Source: Caulobacterales bacterium (GTDB taxonomy: Bacteria > Pseudomonadota > Alphaproteobacteria > Caulobacterales > Parvularculaceae). Taken from it: 64,000 nucleotides of DNA. The position numbers and the translations under genes are program-made. This document shows positions 1 through 9,897 of this stretch, piece by piece; positions within the stretch are counted from its first letter, which is position 1; each line of letters opens with the position of its first letter. The stretch covers positions 5,001 to 69,000 of the forward strand of contig JACKIL010000012.1 of assembly GCA_020638525.1 (NCBI GenBank), read 5' to 3'. The notes under the pieces were generated by a model. The model was not told where the DNA came from. It made no database searches and was given only the letters and a program-made list of their open reading frames with translations.

Positions 1-1565
1 TGCCGGATATTTCGCCTGAAGCGCGCACGAGCTTCGCCTCGCAGGAAGATGTGCTCCTCGCCCAGCTTCTTAAAATCGATCCGGCGAAGCTCACATCGCG
101 CGCCGACTGGGTCGCCTATCAGTCAATGAAGGAAGCGATGGAGGCCGATGTCGATTTGAGGCAGTGCCATCAGGATTGGTGGTCGGTCAGCCATATGATC
201 GGCTGGCAGAACGGGTTTGGCGACATCGCTTCCATTCAGCCTGTTTCTACGCCCGAAGAACGCGCAGCTGCGCTTGTCCGTTGGGGCAAGCTTCCCGCTT
301 TCATCGCGCAGGACCGCGCCAATCTGGAAAAGGGTTTGAGCGAGGGCTATTCGGCGCCGAAAAGCGTCGTCGCGCGCGTCGTTGCGCAGCTTGACGGTCT
401 CGTCGCCGCCCCGCTCGACCAGAACCCCTTCTTCGACTTTGCAATGCGCGCGGAAGGAGAGCCGGAGTTTCAGGCCGAAACGCGCACGCTCTTTGAAAAT
501 GAGGTGATGCCGGCGATTGCTGCATATCGCGATTTCTTGCGAGACGTTTACATGCCCGCAGCGCGCGAAGAGCTTTCGATCAGCGTGCTGCCAAATGGTG
601 CAGCGTGCTATGAGGCGATGCTGCGCGGCTATCATACGGCTAAAATCGGCGCTGAGCGAACATATGAACGCGGACGCGATGAAGTCGACGCAAACCGCGC
701 GGGCGCGATCGCACGCGCGGAAGCGCTGCTCGGCGAATCCGACCTCGACGCCATACAGGAGCGCGTTAAAGCCGATCCGCAGAACCGCTTCTCAAGCGAA
801 CAGGAGCTTATCGATTATACGCGCGAACTTGTGCCGCTCGCGAAGGAGAAGACGGCTCCATTCTTCAAGGCGATGCCCACGCAGGATCTCGTCGTCGAGC
901 AATATCCGGAGTATTTGCGCGGCACAGGCCAACCTTCGAGCTATGAAGCGAACGCCGACGCATCGAAACCTGCGACATATAATATCGATACGGATCATTG
1001 GATGACGCAAACGCGCGGCGAAGCGGATATCGTCGCCGTTCATGAGGGGTGGCCGGGTCATCACATGCAGATCGCGACGGCGCTCGGGATTGAAGGGCTG
1101 CATCCGATTACGCGCGTCGCCGTCTCGATCGCCTATATCGAAGGCTGGGCGCGCTATGCGGAAGGCCTTGCAGAAGAAGCTGGCCTTTATCGGAATGGAT
1201 ATGGCGAGATATCGCGGCGCATGTGGCCGGCGCGCGGCATGGTCGTCGATCCGGGTATCCACGTCTTCGGCTGGACGAATGAGGATGCGATCGAGTTCCT
1301 GAAAGAATCAGGCCGATTCGATGATGAGACGGCGCGCTCGGCGCTCGATCGCATTGCGACGATCCCCGGCCAGCTGACCGCCTATGATACGGGCGGGCTG
1401 GAAATCAGGGAACTGCGCCGGGAAGCGGAAGAGCGCCTAGGCGACAGGTTCGATATTCGCGAGTTCCATCAGCGCGTGCTTGAGAACGGCGCCGTGCCGC
1501 TAGGCGCGCTGCGCGAGCATGTCGAAGAATGGATCGACGAACTTGAGAAAGGTGCGGCGCAATAG
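1..1565 (+). CDS. DUF885 family metallopeptidase-like protein, 5' end outside the window
   Basis: The reading frame is open from base 3 without a start that must be real, so the gene begins upstream of the window; about 520 C-terminal residues are visible. The stretch VHEGWPGHHMQ near base 1040 is the hallmark metal-binding motif of DUF885 proteins, which are large, mostly secreted, predicted zinc peptidases. The rest follows the family layout, with a C-terminal IPGQLTAYDTGG segment near base 1360. The gene is convergent with the M1 aminopeptidase gene, their stops being 9 bases apart. Substrate unknown. The family call is firm; activity is inferred from the motif. Confidence 0.88.
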   Translation, partial: PDISPEARTSFASQEDVLLAQLLKIDPAKLTSRADWVAYQSMKEAMEADVDLRQCHQDWWSVSHMIGWQNGFGDIASIQPVSTPEERAAALVRWGKLPAFIAQDRANLEKGLSEGYSAPKSVVARVVAQLDGLVAAPLDQNPFFDFAMRAEGEPEFQAETRTLFENEVMPAIAAYRDFLRDVYMPAAREELSISVLPNGAACYEAMLRGYHTAKIGAERTYERGRDEVDANRAGAIARAEALLGESDLDAIQERVKADPQNRFSSEQELIDYTRELVPLAKEKTAPFFKAMPTQDLVVEQYPEYLRGTGQPSSYEANADASKPATYNIDTDHWMTQTRGEADIVAVHEGWPGHHMQIATALGIEGLHPITRVAVSIAYIEGWARYAEGLAEEAGLYRNGYGEISRRMWPARGMVVDPGIHVFGWTNEDAIEFLKESGRFDDETARSALDRIATIPGQLTAYDTGGLEIRELRREAEERLGDRFDIREFHQRVLENGAVPLGALREHVEEWIDELEKGAAQ

Positions 1566-1574
1566 CGCCGCGCC

Positions 1575-3524
1575 TTACTTCAGCGTTTCATCAAGCCGTT
1601 GCTGCGTGACCGGGTGATAGCCGGGCCGAGCCTCTGCATAAACTTCCTGCGCCCACACCTTGCGGCCTTCATTCACAAGTTCGCTATAGAGGCGGAAGAT
1701 GAATTTTCCGCGCCCGACGCGAAGAAGGAATTTGCGAATTTCCGGGAAGGCCGGCTCATAGCCTGCATCGATCGATTTCATGAACCACGCGAAAGCGATT
1801 TCATCATTCGTGCTGTGCGTTAGGTCAAACGTAATGTCGAGCGCGGCGAACTGGTCGAGCGTCGTGTGGTCGGGGAGCGAATTGATGAAGGACAGCCATT
1901 CATGCGTTGTCCAGCCATCAGCCCCGAAATCGGCGGGCGTCATGTCGCCGGCGAGCCACGCGGCCTGCATCTCGACGATCTTCGCGAAAGCGTCCGAATG
2001 CGGAATGATCATGGTCGCCGAAAGGCCCGGCTCATAGAGCCATTCATGCACTTCTTCCTCGCTCACGACGCCCGGATGGGCGGTGAGGAGATTGTCTTTG
2101 AGGTATTCGACGAAATCTTCCGTAATCACCGTCTTGAACGCAAAGTGGTCGAAATAGCCCTTGAGGAACGGATCGAACACATCGCGTCCGAAACGCGTTT
2201 CGAGAAACTTCAGGAAGAAGGCGCCCTTGATGTAGGAGACCTGCGAGAAAGCGTCATCAGGGTCTTCAATATCGGCGGGCATTTTCAGCTGCGTCAGCTC
2301 AGGGCGCTTCGCTTCGCCCACGACGCGCTTCAATTCATCGAGATCGAGCGTGCGCTCCATCTCTGCGCGCTCGGGGCCGTAGAGCGCTTCCATGACGCGG
2401 TTCTCGACATAGGAGGTGACGCCCTCATTGAGCCATGCGTCGCGCCAGGTCGCATTGGTGACGAGATTGCCAGACCATGAATGCGCAAGCTCATGCGCGA
2501 CGACATTGGTCAGGCTCTTGTCGCCCGCGATGATGGTCGGCGTCAGGAAGGTGAGGCGCGGGTTCTCCATGCCGCCGATCGGAAAGCTCGGCGGCAGGAC
2601 GAGCATGTCATACCGGTCCCAGCGGTAGGGGCCATAGAGCGCGGCGTCCGCCGCTTCCATCTTCGGCGTATCCTCGAACTCCTTGGCCGCGCGGTCGACA
2701 ATATAGTCTTCCGCATAAACGCCGATGTGGTCGCTGATCGGCCGGAACTCGATGTCGCCGACAGCGACGGCGATGAGATATGGCGGAATCGGCTGCGGCA
2801 TCGAGAAGTAGTAGTCGCCGTCGCGGACGCCGTCCGGGTCCTGCGCGGCGCTCATTACGGCGAACAGGTCCTTCTGCGTACGGAGCGTCGCATCATAGGT
2901 GATGCGGATCGCAGGCGTATCCTGAATGGGAACCATGGAGCGGGCGTTGATCGCCTGGTTCTGGCTGTACATGAAAGGGTGCGCCTTGCCGGCGGTTTGT
3001 TCAGGCGCGAGCCATTGCAGGCCGAGCGCGCCGGGGCTCGTCCGATAGGCGATGCGCACTTGCGCCGCGCCTTCGGGCAGGGCGATCTCAAGTCGCGAGC
3101 CCATCACCGGATCGTCCGCGCCGAGATTGATCGTCGCCGCCACCCATTCTTCGCCGACGCGCGCATCGACGGACCTGATCGTCAGGTCGTTGGTATCGAG
3201 AATGAGGCTCTTTGCATCCGGCTTCACATATTCAAGGTCGAGCGTCGCCGTTCCGTCGAGAACCTTTTCATCGAAGAGAACATCGAGATCGAGGCTAACA
3301 TGCGTCACGCGAACTTCGTCGTAATTGGCGTAGCTGAACTTGTCGCGGCGAAGCTCCTGTTGCGTTGCGGAGGTTTGGTCAGCCGGCGCGTTCGTTACGG
3401 CGGCGGTCGCCGCGATTTCCGGTGATGACGCGAGCGTCGGCGTGCTTGCATCCTCGCGTGAGCAGGCCGCAGCGGATATAACGATGACAGCCGCGCTGGC
3501 GGCAGCGGAGAGGCGAAAATTCAT
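1575..3524 (-). CDS. M1 family aminopeptidase / leukotriene A4 hydrolase-like lipoprotein
   Basis: A zinc aminopeptidase of 649 residues predicted to act in the cell envelope. Residues 1-21 form a lipoprotein signal peptide ending in the lipobox SAAAC, so Cys21 is the likely lipidated residue. The substrate-binding motif GGMENP lies at about 317-322. The zinc site HELAH lies at 344-348, followed by the third ligand Glu367 in WLNEG exactly 18 residues later. The HSWSGNLV continuation and the helical C-terminal domain resemble leukotriene A4 hydrolase-type members. I chose the start at 3524, because the signal peptide begins there; the longer open frame upstream has no such property. The regulator gene at 3663 is divergent. 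Confidence 0.93.
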   Translation of the reverse strand: MNFRLSAAASAAVIVISAAACSREDASTPTLASSPEIAATAAVTNAPADQTSATQQELRRDKFSYANYDEVRVTHVSLDLDVLFDEKVLDGTATLDLEYVKPDAKSLILDTNDLTIRSVDARVGEEWVAATINLGADDPVMGSRLEIALPEGAAQVRIAYRTSPGALGLQWLAPEQTAGKAHPFMYSQNQAINARSMVPIQDTPAIRITYDATLRTQKDLFAVMSAAQDPDGVRDGDYYFSMPQPIPPYLIAVAVGDIEFRPISDHIGVYAEDYIVDRAAKEFEDTPKMEAADAALYGPYRWDRYDMLVLPPSFPIGGMENPRLTFLTPTIIAGDKSLTNVVAHELAHSWSGNLVTNATWRDAWLNEGVTSYVENRVMEALYGPERAEMERTLDLDELKRVVGEAKRPELTQLKMPADIEDPDDAFSQVSYIKGAFFLKFLETRFGRDVFDPFLKGYFDHFAFKTVITEDFVEYLKDNLLTAHPGVVSEEEVHEWLYEPGLSATMIIPHSDAFAKIVEMQAAWLAGDMTPADFGADGWTTHEWLSFINSLPDHTTLDQFAALDITFDLTHSTNDEIAFAWFMKSIDAGYEPAFPEIRKFLLRVGRGKFIFRLYSELVNEGRKVWAQEVYAEARPGYHPVTQQRLDETLK

Positions 3525-3662
3525 GATAACTTCAGCGCCTTGTGTGTGGTGCGAAAGCCAAGAAACTAGGGTGAAACAGACGGACCGGCAAGGTGCGTGC
3601 GGAAGAGCCCTCGCGGGCCGCGAAAGTCTGCCGTAGAAGGGGATTTTCGTAGGCAGCGGCGA

Positions 3663-4799
3663 ATGGTTGCGACATTGCAGAACATATTGAGTGGGCTGAT
3701 GGTTCTCGGGGTGGCGCAGGGCTTGCTGCTCGGTTTCCAGCTCTTTCAGTTGCGCGCAAGAAATCCCTTCGGATATTTCAACCTGCTTCTGGGCGTGTGC
3801 GCCGTTACGGCGATCATCGCCGAACAATGGTTTGTCTTCACGGACGCCTGGCGGAATTTTCCGCATATCATCCGGGCGACAAGTTGGGCGCCTTTTTTGA
3901 TCGGCCCGACCGCCTGGCTGTTTGTTCGTAGTCTCGATAGACCGGGCATGAGAGCAATCGACCTCGTTCACTACGCGCCGGCTGCAGCGGCCCTTGCCTT
4001 CTTCATCCCCTTTTACCTGCAATCAGGGGAAGCGAAAATCGCGTTTGTAGACGGAACGAACTCTATTCCCATCGAATCGAGTGTTCTGGGTGTCGCCAAG
4101 GCGGCGTCGATGATTGGTTATCTCCTCGCTGTGCGGATTGTTCTTGGAAAGGGTTTCGTAGCCCGTGGAGACCGGTTGACCGGTCAGTTCCGCAGAGCCG
4201 TTTCCCTTTTTCTCGCGTTCCTCCTCCTGCTCCTCCTTGTTTTCGGCTCTGAGCACATCCTCGGTGAACTTCCGGTGTCTTCCGATACTCTCGCTGCGAT
4301 CGGTGCTGCGGTCTTTTTCTATTCCGCATCCGCTATCGCTATGACGCAGTGGCGCGACTTTGCTTTTTCGCTCGCTCCGGCCAGTACGGGAACGAAGCCA
4401 GCGACTTTGGCGGGCGCCGCCGAGGCTGAGAAGCTGTTAGATGAGGCGACAGCGCTCCGGATATATGAAGACATGAGAGCGCGCGTCCTCGAAGCTGGTC
4501 TATATCGCGAGCCGTCGCTGAAAATTGACGCTCTCGCGGAGAGATTGGGCCTTCCCTCACATTATCTTTCTTTTGTCATAAACCGGGGTGCGGGACGTAA
4601 TGTTCAGGCATGGCTCAACTCAATGCGGATTGAAGCCGCGCAAGCGGCCTTGCTCGCTGAACCAAAAACGCCCGTGCTCGATATCGGCCTTGCCGCAGGC
4701 TTTAACAGCAAGGCTTCATTCAACCGCGCCTTCAAGACTGAAACAGGTATGACGCCATCGGAATTTCGGGCGCGTAGCGCGTCTCAGATTGCAATCTGA
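3663..4799 (+). CDS. AraC-family regulator with N-terminal membrane domain
   Basis: A transcriptional regulator of 378 residues with roughly seven hydrophobic segments in residues 1-235 and an AraC-type double helix-turn-helix in the last 100 (FNSKASFNRAFKTETGMTP is the second recognition helix region). This is the architecture of membrane-anchored AraC regulators whose sensory domain sits in the inner membrane. The start at 3663 is chosen because the hydrophobic domain begins at once; an in-frame GTG at 3597 would add 22 arginine-rich residues. The lipoprotein hydrolase gene follows on the same strand 58 bases after the stop, so they may be co-transcribed. The coding sequence looks less GC-rich than its neighbours. 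The signal is unknown. Confidence 0.85.
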   Translation: MVATLQNILSGLMVLGVAQGLLLGFQLFQLRARNPFGYFNLLLGVCAVTAIIAEQWFVFTDAWRNFPHIIRATSWAPFLIGPTAWLFVRSLDRPGMRAIDLVHYAPAAAALAFFIPFYLQSGEAKIAFVDGTNSIPIESSVLGVAKAASMIGYLLAVRIVLGKGFVARGDRLTGQFRRAVSLFLAFLLLLLLVFGSEHILGELPVSSDTLAAIGAAVFFYSASAIAMTQWRDFAFSLAPASTGTKPATLAGAAEAEKLLDEATALRIYEDMRARVLEAGLYREPSLKIDALAERLGLPSHYLSFVINRGAGRNVQAWLNSMRIEAAQAALLAEPKTPVLDIGLAAGFNSKASFNRAFKTETGMTPSEFRARSASQIAI

Positions 4800-4857
4800 G
4801 GCGACCTTGCCCGAGACAGGCGCGCAGATGCCCACTCTCAGCCACAGTGGGAGAAAC

Positions 4858-5715
4858 ATGCGCAACCTGTATCCGACTTTTTCGACCTTCATCTGCCTCT
4901 TCTTTCTTCTGGGAGCTTGCGCCACCCCGCCGGCCGCTTCGCCGCCTGAAGCAGGTGACGCCGAAGCCTTTCGCCTGAGGTCGAAGGGGCTCGTCATCGC
5001 CGGGGAGATTGCGCGGGCGCCCGGGACGACGCCCAAGATCGCAGTAATAATCGTCGGCGGATCAGGCGCGCGGGTGCGGGGGGATACTGAAGCCGCTGTG
5101 CCTTTCTTTCGCGACCAGAATACGGCCGTGGTTATCTATGACAGGAGAGGAAATGGCGATTCCACTGGGAAATACGCCATTCCTGACACATTGAACACTG
5201 CCTGGCAGATCCCGCGCTTCGCCGATGATGTTGCCGCGATCGCAGCGCACCTAAAGCGCCACGGCTATGAGCGGGTGGGGCTCGTTGGAACCAGCATGGG
5301 TGGGTGGATTAATGTCGCCGCCGCCGCCAAAACACGTGCGATCGATTTTGTCGTTTGTTTTTCTGGCGGCGCCAGCTCTGTAGGCGTTTCGGACGAGTTC
5401 GATCGATTAACCGATGAAGGTCTGACCATTGCAGAAGCAATCGCCGCTGCGCGCCGCTATGATGGCCCCTCCGGATACGATCCTCAGGCCGACCTGAAAG
5501 CGATGGAGCAACCGGGGCTCTTCGTTTTTGGGGACGAAGATGACAGCAATCCGACGGCGCTTGATGTCGAAGCGCTCGAAGCCATGAAGGCAATCGGGAA
5601 GCCTTTGACGATCATCGTTCTGCCGCGCGCGAATCACGACTTTATCGATCTCGATACGGGGGAGATGAATACCGACTGGACGGGGCCGGTGAAGGCTTTC
5701 ATTCAAGGTGACTAA
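4858..5715 (+). CDS. Alpha/beta-hydrolase family lipoprotein
   Basis: A 285-residue serine hydrolase. The N-terminus is a signal peptide with lipobox LLGAC, so the protein is probably anchored in the outer or inner membrane facing the periplasm. The nucleophile elbow is GTSMGG, a likely catalytic Asp lies in FGDEDD and the His in ANHDF near the C-terminus. The start at 4858 has a good ribosome site (GGGAGA) and begins the signal peptide; an upstream in-frame start at 4789 overlaps the preceding regulator gene and is less likely. The stop overlaps that of the minus-strand ligase gene by four bases. Substrate cannot be told from sequence. Confidence 0.82.
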   Translation: MRNLYPTFSTFICLFFLLGACATPPAASPPEAGDAEAFRLRSKGLVIAGEIARAPGTTPKIAVIIVGGSGARVRGDTEAAVPFFRDQNTAVVIYDRRGNGDSTGKYAIPDTLNTAWQIPRFADDVAAIAAHLKRHGYERVGLVGTSMGGWINVAAAAKTRAIDFVVCFSGGASSVGVSDEFDRLTDEGLTIAEAIAAARRYDGPSGYDPQADLKAMEQPGLFVFGDEDDSNPTALDVEALEAMKAIGKPLTIIVLPRANHDFIDLDTGEMNTDWTGPVKAFIQGD

Positions 5716-7220
5716 CGCGCCGACCCGAACGCGTCCTTGAATTGTTCGCGCAACACCTGCTTTTGCACTTTGCCCATCGTATTGCGGGGCAGGGCGTCGA
5801 CCCAGAAGAAACGGCGCGGGCGCTTGAACTTTGCGAGGCCTTCGAGGGCCTGCTGCAGCGCCGCCTCGTCGGGCGCGGCTTGCGATTGGTCGCGCACCAG
5901 AACGGCGACGACGCCTTCGCCCATATCGGGGTGCGGCGCGGCGATGACGGCGGATTCGGAAACGCCCGGCACGGCGTCGAGCACCTGTTCGATTTCGATC
6001 GGATAGATGTTGTAGCCGCCGGCGATGATGAGATCCTTGCCGCGCCCGACAAGCGAGAGGCGCTGCTTGTCGTCGAGCACGCCGATATCGCCGGTGATGA
6101 ACCAGCCGTCACGGAACTCTGACTTCGTCTTCTCCGGCATGCCCCAATAGCCCGCGAAGATATTCGGGCCCTTGACTTCGACATTACCGGGCGAGCCTGC
6201 GGGAAGCTCCTTGCCGTCATCATCCGTGATGCGAATGCTGACGCCCGGCAGTGCAAAGCCGACAGTGCCGGCGACGCGCTCGCCGTCGAGCGGGTTGGAG
6301 GCGATCATGCCCGCTTCTGACATGCCATAGCGTTCGAGAATGCGTTGCCCGGTGCGTTCTTCAAACGCGTTGAATGTCTCGACAGTCAGCGGCGCCGACC
6401 CGGAAATGAAGAGGCGAACGCTGGCGCAGTCTTCCTTGCCGAAGTCAGGCTCGGCGAGAAGGCGCGTGTAAAACGTCGGAACGCCCATCAAAATCGTCGC
6501 GCGCGTCAGGCCTTCGCGTACTTTCTTCACGTCGAAACCCGGAAGGAAGATCATCTCCGAACCGTTCAGCATCGCCGTGTGAAGCGCGACGAAAAGCCCG
6601 TGAATATGGAAGATCGGCAGGGCGTGAAGAAGAATGTCGCCCGGGCGAAAGCCCCAGATGTGATGCAGGGCGAGCGCGTTCGAGGCGAGATTGTCGTGGC
6701 TGAGCATCGCGCCTTTCGAGCGGCCGGTCGTTCCCGACGTGTAGAGAATGGCGGCGAGATCATCGAGGCCGCGCGGCGTAATCTCGTTGTAGGGTATCGC
6801 ATCTTCCGCGCGCTCGATGAGCGTGCCTTCGCCGTTCGCCCCAAGTGTCAGTACGGATTTGACGTTCGCTTTATCTGCGACGGGCGTGAGCCCCGCTTCG
6901 CTTTCGGGGCGGCAGACGAAGATTGTCGGCGCGGCGTCGCCGAGGAAATAGGCGACCTCATTCTCCGTATACGCTGTGTTGAGCGGAACATAGGCGAGGC
7001 CCGCCCGCATCGCCGCGAGATAGAGCGCGACATTCTCCGCGCTCTTGTCGACCTGCACGGCGATCCGCTGGCCGGGCTCGGCGCCCGCCTCGATCAGCGC
7101 GCCGGCGATCTGCGCCGAAAGCGTCTCGATCTCGTCATAGCGCCAGGAGCGCCCGCCGGGGACGGTGAGGCAGGGGCCCTTGGCCGGGAAGCGGGATTTG
7201 AGGAGTTCGAAAAAGTTCAT
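5712..7220 (-). CDS. matB: AMP-forming acyl-CoA ligase, malonyl-CoA synthetase-like
   Basis: A 502-residue member of the adenylate-forming family. It has the AMP-binding P-loop YTSGTTGRSKGAMLSHDN, the core ERYGMSEAGM, the hinge GWFITGD and the C-terminal lysine region NTMGKVQK. The overall sequence (N-terminal LLKSRFPA, AYVPLNTAYTENEVAYFLGDA, LHALPIFHIHGLFVALH) matches malonyl-CoA synthetase (MatB), which makes malonyl-CoA from malonate, CoA and ATP. No malonyl-CoA decarboxylase or malonate transporter gene is beside it, so the substrate is an inference. It is divergent from the squalene-hopene cyclase gene and convergent with the hydrolase. Confidence 0.82.
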   Translation of the reverse strand: MNFFELLKSRFPAKGPCLTVPGGRSWRYDEIETLSAQIAGALIEAGAEPGQRIAVQVDKSAENVALYLAAMRAGLAYVPLNTAYTENEVAYFLGDAAPTIFVCRPESEAGLTPVADKANVKSVLTLGANGEGTLIERAEDAIPYNEITPRGLDDLAAILYTSGTTGRSKGAMLSHDNLASNALALHHIWGFRPGDILLHALPIFHIHGLFVALHTAMLNGSEMIFLPGFDVKKVREGLTRATILMGVPTFYTRLLAEPDFGKEDCASVRLFISGSAPLTVETFNAFEERTGQRILERYGMSEAGMIASNPLDGERVAGTVGFALPGVSIRITDDDGKELPAGSPGNVEVKGPNIFAGYWGMPEKTKSEFRDGWFITGDIGVLDDKQRLSLVGRGKDLIIAGGYNIYPIEIEQVLDAVPGVSESAVIAAPHPDMGEGVVAVLVRDQSQAAPDEAALQQALEGLAKFKRPRRFFWVDALPRNTMGKVQKQVLREQFKDAFGSAR

Positions 7221-7413
7221 CGCGAGGGACTTGGGGTCGGAGGTTCAGGTTTCGACGCTAGGAATAGGGGGCGGCGCTTGAGCGGGCAACCGCCGGCCTC
7301 GTCCGAAATCCGCCTTCCGGAACCCAGATCCCGCCGCCGATCTTGACGCCGCCGCCGCCCTTCGGGATGAAAGGTCGGCGAGGAGTCTGGGACCAGAAGC
7401 GAGCGGGACGGCG

Positions 7414-9447
7414 ATGTTTGAGGAAGTAGCTGGGGCGCGGGACAATTTCTCGGCGGCGCTCGATCAGGCGATCAACGGGGCGGCGCGCTGGCTCGCTGAG
7501 CAGCAGAAGCCCGAGGGCTACTGGGTCGGCCGGCTCGAATCGAACGCCTGCATGGAGGCCCAATGGCGCCTCGCGCTTTGGTTCATGGACCTTGAGGATC
7601 ATCACCTGTGCTCGCGCCTTGCGGAGAGCCTGCGCCAGAGCCAGCGCGCGGACGGTTCCTGGGAGATCTATCACGACGCGCCCGCGGGCGACATCAACAC
7701 GACGGTCGAGGCCTATGCGGCCCTGCGCTGCGAGGGGGATGATCCGAACGCGCCGCATATGAAACGCGCCCGCGAGTGGATTCTCTCCAAAGGCGGCCTT
7801 CGGAACATCCGCGTCTTCACGCGCTATTGGCTCGCGCTTATCGGCGAATGGCCGTGGGAGAAAACGCCGAACCTGCCGCCGGAAGTCATCTACTTCCCGA
7901 ACTGGTTTCCGTTCTCGATTTACAATTTCGCGCAATGGGCGCGCGCGACCCTGATGCCGATCGCGGTGCTGTCAGCGCGCCGCCCGGTGCGCGCCTTTCC
8001 GCCTGAAAAGCGGATGGACGAACTCTTCCCCGGCGGTCGCGGCGCGTTCGACTACGAGCTGCCGAAAAAGCCGAACGCTGATTTCTGGGACGGTTTCTTC
8101 CGCGGCGCCGACAAGGTGCTGCACGCGCTCCACGATATCGGCGTGCAGACGAAAATCGCGCTCTTCCGCAACAGCGCCGTCAAGCGCGTGCTTGAGTGGA
8201 TCATCCAGCATCAGGATGCAGACGGCGTGTGGGGCGGCATTCAGCCGCCGTGGATCTATTCGTTGATGGCGCTCTATGTCGAAGGCTATGCGCATGACCA
8301 CCCCGTCATGGCGAAAGGCCTTTCGGCGCTCGACGATCCGCGCTGGCGCGTCGATGCGGGCGAGGCGACGTGGATTCAGGCGTCCACAAGCCCTGTCTGG
8401 GATACGATCCTGACCTTGCTCGCTTATGATGACGCGCATGTTCATGACGACTATCCGGCGGAAGTCGAAAAGGCGCTCGACTGGGTGCTCGATCAGCAGG
8501 TTCTGCGCGACGGCGACTGGAAGGTGAAATGCCCCAAGCTCGCCCCCGGCGGCTGGGCGTTCGAGTACAAGAACTATTTCTATCCTGATACGGACGATAC
8601 CGCCGTTGCGCTCATCGCGCTCGCGGCTTTCCGCTATGACCCGAAATGGCAGGCGAAGGGCGTTGAGCGCGCGATCTCGCTTGGCGTCGACTGGCTCGTC
8701 GGCATGCAGTCCGAATCCGGCGGCTGGGGCGCGTTCGACAAGGACAACAACAAGGCGATTCTGACGAAGATTCCGTTCTGCGATTTCGGCGAGGCGCTCG
8801 ATCCGCCATCGGTCGATGTGACGGCGCATATCATCGAGGCGTTCGGCAAGCTCGGCCTCGGCAAGTCGCACCCCGCCATGGTGCGCGCGCTTGACTGGAT
8901 GAAGCGCGAACAGGAAATCGACGGCTCATGGTTTGGCCGCTGGGGCGTCAATTACATCTATGGTACGGGCGCTGTGTTGCCGGCGCTCGAAGCGATCGGC
9001 GAAGACATGTCGCAGGCTTATGTCTCGCGCGCCTGCGACTGGCTTCTCTCGCGCCAGCAGGAAAATGGCGGCTGGGGCGAATCCTGCGCGTCTTACATGG
9101 ACCCCGCAATGTCGGGCCGCGGCAAGGCGACCGCCTCGCAAACCGCCTGGGCGCTGATGGGCCTTGTCGCCGCAAAGCGCGACAAAGACCGCGACGCCGT
9201 GCAGCGCGGGCTCGCCTTCCTTGTCGAACGCCAGAAGGAAGGAACGTGGGAAGAGCCGGAATATACCGGCACGGGCTTTCCCGGTTACGGCGTTGGCGCG
9301 ACGATCAAGCTCGGCGATCCTCTGCTTACGGAACGTTTGAAGCAGGGCCCCGAACTCTCCCGCGCTTTCATGATCAACTACAATCTCTATCGCCACTATT
9401 TCCCGCTCATGGCGATGGGCCGCGCTAGGAAATGGCTCGCGAGTTAG
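7414..9447 (+). CDS. shc: Squalene-hopene cyclase
   Basis: A 677-residue class II triterpene cyclase that turns squalene into hopene/diplopterol, the first committed step to hopanoid membrane lipids. The catalytic acid motif DTDDTA is at residues 392-397, and multiple QW repeats (for example DADGVWGG, SESGGWGAFDKDNN, QENGGWGESC) are spread along the chain as expected. Length is normal for bacterial SHC. Other hopanoid genes (hpnC, hpnD, hpnE) are not next to it in this window. A small YdhR-like gene with a strong ribosome site starts 32 bases after the stop and is probably co-transcribed. Confidence 0.97.
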   Translation: MFEEVAGARDNFSAALDQAINGAARWLAEQQKPEGYWVGRLESNACMEAQWRLALWFMDLEDHHLCSRLAESLRQSQRADGSWEIYHDAPAGDINTTVEAYAALRCEGDDPNAPHMKRAREWILSKGGLRNIRVFTRYWLALIGEWPWEKTPNLPPEVIYFPNWFPFSIYNFAQWARATLMPIAVLSARRPVRAFPPEKRMDELFPGGRGAFDYELPKKPNADFWDGFFRGADKVLHALHDIGVQTKIALFRNSAVKRVLEWIIQHQDADGVWGGIQPPWIYSLMALYVEGYAHDHPVMAKGLSALDDPRWRVDAGEATWIQASTSPVWDTILTLLAYDDAHVHDDYPAEVEKALDWVLDQQVLRDGDWKVKCPKLAPGGWAFEYKNYFYPDTDDTAVALIALAAFRYDPKWQAKGVERAISLGVDWLVGMQSESGGWGAFDKDNNKAILTKIPFCDFGEALDPPSVDVTAHIIEAFGKLGLGKSHPAMVRALDWMKREQEIDGSWFGRWGVNYIYGTGAVLPALEAIGEDMSQAYVSRACDWLLSRQQENGGWGESCASYMDPAMSGRGKATASQTAWALMGLVAAKRDKDRDAVQRGLAFLVERQKEGTWEEPEYTGTGFPGYGVGATIKLGDPLLTERLKQGPELSRAFMINYNLYRHYFPLMAMGRARKWLAS

Positions 9448-9479
9448 TCCTCGCAAATCCTAGAAAAGGAGACGCCCAG

Positions 9480-9791
9480 ATGATCAACCCGCAAGTCGTG
9501 CTCCTCGTGAAGTTCAAATCGCCGCTCTCAATCGAAGAGGTGAGGGAAGTGGCGGAAGCGCGCTCGCCGGAATTCCGCAAGCTCGAAGGGCTTCAGCAGA
9601 AATATTACCTGCAGGACGCGGCGACAGGCGAAATCGCCGGGCTCTATCTCTGGGAGTCGAAAGAAACGCTCGACGACTACAGAAAGTCAGCGCTCCGCGC
9701 GAGCATCGCCGCGGCGTACAAGGTAGAAGGCGAGCCGCGTGTTGAGGTGTTTGAGGTTCTGATGCCGCTCAGGGAGAATGTTGCTGGTTGA
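9480..9791 (+). CDS. Small YdhR-like (putative mono-oxygenase, ferredoxin-like fold) protein
   Basis: A 103-residue protein resembling the YdhR / dimeric alpha-beta barrel family, with the characteristic segment GLQQKYYLQDAATGEIAGLY and LWESKETLDDYRKS. The start at 9480 is preceded by AAAAGGAGA, an excellent ribosome site; an in-frame ATG at 9432 lies inside shc and is rejected. It directly follows shc, which suggests a shared transcript but not a proven role in hopanoid synthesis. Members have been proposed to be oxygenases on aromatic or polyketide substrates; this is weakly supported in general. Confidence 0.72.
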   Translation: MINPQVVLLVKFKSPLSIEEVREVAEARSPEFRKLEGLQQKYYLQDAATGEIAGLYLWESKETLDDYRKSALRASIAAAYKVEGEPRVEVFEVLMPLRENVAG

Positions 9792-9793
9792 TT

Positions 9794-9890
9794 GTCATTC
9801 CGGGGCGACGTGTAACGTCGAACCCGGAATCCAGATTTCGGAGTCAGCAATATGGATCCCGGGTTCCGGCTATGCCGGCCCCGGGATGAC
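9794..9890. repeat. Dispersed palindromic intergenic element, copy 1
   Basis: A compound inverted repeat between two convergent genes. The outer arms are GTCATTCCGGGG at the left and CCCCGGGATGAC at the right. The inside contains smaller stems (GACG..CGTC near 9806 and CCGGCTATGCCGG near 9867). A second element with the same GTCAT ... ATGAC ends and CCGGG-rich arms lies at 14263-14348. This pattern fits REP/BIME-like elements that are common in alphaproteobacterial intergenic regions. It may also act as a transcription end for both flanking genes. Confidence 0.7.
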
Positions 9891-9897
9891 AAGGGCT

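Noticed and set aside
1575..4022. Extended start of the M1 peptidase at 4022
   Set aside because: The added residues overlap the divergent AraC gene and hide a clear lipoprotein signal beginning at 3524.
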